Assembly: GCA_028694715.1 (NCBI GenBank)
Contig: JAQVKJ010000026.1
Location: forward strand, 1 to 9,793
Length of the DNA stretch: 9,793 bases
Source of the DNA: Weeksellaceae bacterium
Lineage (GTDB): Bacteria > Bacteroidota > Bacteroidia > Flavobacteriales > Weeksellaceae
Direction: 5' to 3'
Position 1 is the stretch's first letter; each line of letters starts with the position of its first letter. The translations under genes and the position numbers were made by a program. Of this stretch, positions 7,131 to 9,793 are shown piece after piece. The notes under the pieces were generated by a model. That model made no database searches. It saw nothing but the letters and a program-made list of their open reading frames with translations, and was not told where the DNA came from.

Positions 7131-7577
7131 TTATTCGATTGTAATCTCATCTATGAAGATATAGGCCGGCTCTCCGGCACTGACATGGCTTGCCGGAAGT
7201 TTTCCGTAATTTTCTGCGATGACTTTCACAAATTTGATGTTGGTGAAATCCGACTGTAGTTGGACATTCTTGATTTGAACCTTCTCGTCCATCGCATCGA
7301 CATTCAGATTGGCTGTACCGAATAGTTTGTATTCTTTTCCGTCTCTCGAAACAAAAACTTCTAATTTCTTGGGAAAGAAAATCCAAGGTCTGACATCCTG
7401 CAAAAATCCAACGGTAACCGAAGAAACTTTTGTGGGTTCTTTCAAATCGATAATCGCTTCAAAATCGGTTCCTTGATAGCCTTGCCAATCGCCTTTTCGC
7501 CAGTTTTCGGTTCCTTTGATGCCGTCTAATAAAGCTTCCGGACCGCCGGCAGTATAAAGCGGATGAACTTTTGAATT
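7131..7577 (-). other. F5/8 type C (CBM32-like) domain coding region of the GH92 gene
   Basis: This is the C-terminal ~150 residues of the GH92 protein. The visible pattern (conserved GFLQD, then W, then FFPKKLEVFVSRDGKEY, then a final strand ending in FIDEITIE) is that of discoidin-like beta-sandwich modules, which commonly bind sugars or anchor the enzyme to glycans. The preceding ~80 residues (about 7605-7847) resemble the chitobiase C-terminal/FN3-like module that often comes before it in Bacteroidota GH20 and GH92 enzymes. Its DIRPTLYTQPIRV segment is a degraded form of the usual DGSxPxxxSxxYxxPI pattern. Boundaries are approximate. Confidence 0.7.
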
Positions 7578-9793
7578 GATTTGGATGGAATAATCATTGG
7601 GTCGTTTGTAGAATTGAGCTGAAACATTTTGACTTAATTTTCCGTTTCTTTCCGAATAAGCGACAATTTCCTTGGAATGAAGCACCCGAATCGGTTGGGT
7701 GTAAAGCGTGGGGCGAATGTCAACCGCATTCCCGATTTTATTGAAAAAATAAATCTTGTCCTCCGGATTCAATGATTTGATTCCAACTATCATTTCATCA
7801 TCAAACGAACGGTTTTTGTATTCAAAATAAGGAACAGGAATGATTCTATTTTCTTTAGTCATTCTATTAAAATCATCAAGTTCTGATGCTAAATTTGGCA
7901 ATTGTGTTGGCACGAAATAGTCCAGAATTGGTTCATCATTTAAAATGGATAATTCAAATGAATCCATTTTAGAAATTATTTTGGATACTCCATTTTCAAA
8001 ATGAACAGTAACTTCATCAAAATAAGGCTCTACCGTTTGCCATTGCTTTTGCCCCGGCGTAACCGAATAAATTCCCATCGCACTCAAAACATACCAAGCA
8101 CTCATTTGTCCGCAGTCTTCATTTCCAATCAAACCATCGGGTGAATTTTTGTAAAAATTATACAGAATAAAATGTACTTTTTCTTTTGTTTTTTCGGGCT
8201 TTCCGACATAATTGTACAAATAAGCCACATGATGGCTGGGTTCGTTTCCGTGTGCATATTGACCGATCAGTCCGGTGATGTCCACTTGGTGTCTGCCGGT
8301 GGTTTCGGACGGCAGGGCAAACATTTCGTCCAATTTTTTTTCAAAATTCTCCTTTCCGCCGTGAAATTCAATCAAACCATAAATGTCCTGCGGCACAAAA
8401 AACGAATACTGCCAACTGTTTCCTTCGGTAAAATGATTGTTGACTTCCCGGCCGTCAAAGGGCGTCAGCCAAGCACCGTTTTTCTTGGGTCGCATCAGAT
8501 GGGTTTCTGAATCAAACAAATTTTTCCAGTTTTGAGCGCGTTGCATGAAATATTGATAATCTTCGTTTTTGCCCAATATCAAAGCCATTTGTGCAATGCA
8601 CCAGTCGTCATATGCATATTCCAAGGTTTTGGAAACGCTTTCGTGTTCGTCGTCAATGGAAATAAATCCTTTCTTTTTGTATGCTTCCAAACCGAAATGG
8701 TCTTGCATGGCAGAATGTTTGGCGGCTTCAAACGCTTTTTCATAATCAAAACCTTGAATTCCTTTGACCATCGCATCGGCCATGACCGAAACCGAATGAT
8801 ATCCAATCATGCAAAATGTTTCATTTGAAGACAATTCCCAAACAGGCAGTAAACCTCCCTCCTGATATTGAACGATGAAGGTATTGATGAAATCGACGGT
8901 TCGTTTTTGGTCGATCAATGTCATCAAAGGATGATAGGCCCGAAAAGTGTCCCAAAGCGAAAAAACGGTGTAATAATCAAAACCTTTGGATTCGTGCACT
9001 TTGTAATCCCGCCCCATGTATTTCCCATCCAAATCCTGCGCAATATTTGGCTGTAACATGGTGTGATAAAGGGCTGTATAAAAAATCGAGAGTTTGTCTT
9101 TGTCATCTGATTTGACTTCGATTTTTGCTAATTCCTGGTCCCAGATTTTTTCGGCATCTGATTTTACTTTTTCAAAATCCCAATGTGGAATTTCGGAAGC
9201 ATTCAGTTTTGCTCCTTCAAATCCGGTGAATGAAAGTGAAACTTTGACCAGAAGTTCTTCCCCTTTTTTGACATTTTTTGAAATCATTGCACCGATATCC
9301 AAAGTTCTTCCGGAAGTTTCATATTTATCGTTTCCACCAAAAAAAATTTCTTCAAAAAATGGCTTAATTTTCACCGGCTGACTGAATTCTATCCTTGCCC
9401 ATATTTGTTGATTTTCAGCCCAAGATTTACTTCTTCTGTAAACTTCAATTGTTTTGTTATCGATGATTTTAATTTCACCGTCAATTAATTCATCACGATG
9501 TTTCAAATCCAAAATGATATTGGCTTTTCCCTCCTGATTGAATTTATATTTATGAAACCCCACTCGTGTCGAGGTGGTCAATTCCACATCAATATCGTAT
9601 TTATCCAAATGAACGGCATAATATCCGGCAGAAGCTTTTTCTTTGGAATGACTGAAAGAAGAACCGTAAACTTTTGGGTCAAAACTTTCCACACCCATCG
9701 TCGGCATCAGCATGATATCGCCATAATCCGACACGCCGGTTCCGCTCAAATGAGTATGCGAAAAACCATAAATAAAACTGTCCGAATAATGAT
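7131..9793 (-). CDS. GH92 family exo-alpha-mannosidase with C-terminal accessory domains, 5' end beyond window
   Basis: This is a calcium-dependent glycoside hydrolase that removes terminal alpha-mannose from glycans such as N-glycans or yeast mannan; GH92 enzymes are normally exported. The frame is open to the last base, and its first visible residues, GFSHTHLSGTGVSDYGD, are a GH92 signature, so the start and any signal peptide lie outside; the TTG at 9749 is not a start. Numbered from that TTG: SLWDTFRAYHPL (264-275), EGNSWQYSFFVPQD (442-455, likely general acid E442), GNEPSHHVAYLYNY (501-514) and GNEDCGQMSAWYV (542-554, likely base/calcium region) are intact. After about residue 635 comes a chitobiase-C-like beta domain (about 635-714), then an F5/8 type C (CBM32-like) domain to the end, with GFLQDVRPWIFFPKKLEVFV at 781-800. 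Linkage specificity (1,2, 1,3, 1,4 or 1,6) cannot be told. No SusC/SusD or other glycan genes are in view. lpd follows on the same strand. Confidence 0.93.
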   Translation of the reverse strand, partial: HYSDSFIYGFSHTHLSGTGVSDYGDIMLMPTMGVESFDPKVYGSSFSHSKEKASAGYYAVHLDKYDIDVELTTSTRVGFHKYKFNQEGKANIILDLKHRDELIDGEIKIIDNKTIEVYRRSKSWAENQQIWARIEFSQPVKIKPFFEEIFFGGNDKYETSGRTLDIGAMISKNVKKGEELLVKVSLSFTGFEGAKLNASEIPHWDFEKVKSDAEKIWDQELAKIEVKSDDKDKLSIFYTALYHTMLQPNIAQDLDGKYMGRDYKVHESKGFDYYTVFSLWDTFRAYHPLMTLIDQKRTVDFINTFIVQYQEGGLLPVWELSSNETFCMIGYHSVSVMADAMVKGIQGFDYEKAFEAAKHSAMQDHFGLEAYKKKGFISIDDEHESVSKTLEYAYDDWCIAQMALILGKNEDYQYFMQRAQNWKNLFDSETHLMRPKKNGAWLTPFDGREVNNHFTEGNSWQYSFFVPQDIYGLIEFHGGKENFEKKLDEMFALPSETTGRHQVDITGLIGQYAHGNEPSHHVAYLYNYVGKPEKTKEKVHFILYNFYKNSPDGLIGNEDCGQMSAWYVLSAMGIYSVTPGQKQWQTVEPYFDEVTVHFENGVSKIISKMDSFELSILNDEPILDYFVPTQLPNLASELDDFNRMTKENRIIPVPYFEYKNRSFDDEMIVGIKSLNPEDKIYFFNKIGNAVDIRPTLYTQPIRVLHSKEIVAYSERNGKLSQNVSAQFYKRPNDYSIQINSKVHPLYTAGGPEALLDGIKGTENWRKGDWQGYQGTDFEAIIDLKEPTKVSSVTVGFLQDVRPWIFFPKKLEVFVSRDGKEYKLFGTANLNVDAMDEKVQIKNVQLQSDFTNIKFVKVIAENYGKLPASHVSAGEPAYIFIDEITIE

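Noticed and set aside
9747..9749. TTG as the start codon of the GH92 gene
   Set aside because: The frame continues upstream to the window edge and encodes the conserved GFSHTHLSGTG motif, of which this TTG is the second leucine. The real start is outside the window.
1..9793. Mobile element, CRISPR, phage, tRNA or defence genes
   Set aside because: Looking by eye on both strands, I found no transposase, integrase, repeat-spacer pattern, tRNA cloverleaf or long repeats. Every stretch is accounted for by metabolic genes or by gaps of about 110 bases or less.

Overview
The window looks like the chromosome of a member of the Bacteroidota (flavobacterial, cytophagal or chitinophagal type; I cannot place it lower than phylum). 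The signs are a moderately low-GC, AT-rich sequence, start codons without clear Shine-Dalgarno sequences, NuoM loop sequences of the Bacteroidota kind, a short PabB, and a GH92 mannosidase with C-terminal accessory domains typical of that phylum. All five complete genes are recognisable metabolic genes. The two genes at the window edges are cut by the window and not visibly damaged.

Layout. Bases 1-3980 on the plus strand hold the end of a complex I (NADH:quinone oxidoreductase) operon: the last ~60% of nuoL, then complete nuoM and nuoN, spaced by 12 and 15 bases. These are the three antiporter-like membrane-arm subunits, and the key lysine and acidic residues of the proton channels are present in the visible parts. 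The plus-strand unit meets a minus-strand block at a 19-base convergent junction.

Bases 4000-9793 are all on the minus strand. Read in the direction of transcription they are: a GH92 exo-alpha-mannosidase (5' end outside the window), lpd (dihydrolipoyl dehydrogenase), a strong hairpin terminator at 5594-5628, then pabA and pabB. The pabA stop and pabB start overlap by four bases (ATGA), so the two subunits of aminodeoxychorismate synthase (folate pathway) are probably translationally coupled.

How the genes relate. NuoLMN work together in respiration. PabA makes ammonia from glutamine and PabB uses it to convert chorismate into aminodeoxychorismate, on the way to p-aminobenzoate and folate. 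Lpd reoxidises lipoyl groups of 2-oxo acid dehydrogenases or the glycine cleavage system and supplies NADH that complex I could use, but no partner E1/E2 genes lie next to it. The GH92 enzyme is a glycan-degrading protein with no SusC/SusD-like neighbour in view.

There is no tRNA, rRNA, CRISPR array, insertion sequence or obvious foreign island. No intergenic stretch exceeds about 110 bases. I found no convincing undescribed system. The findings are small regulatory or sequence-level points and are scored accordingly.
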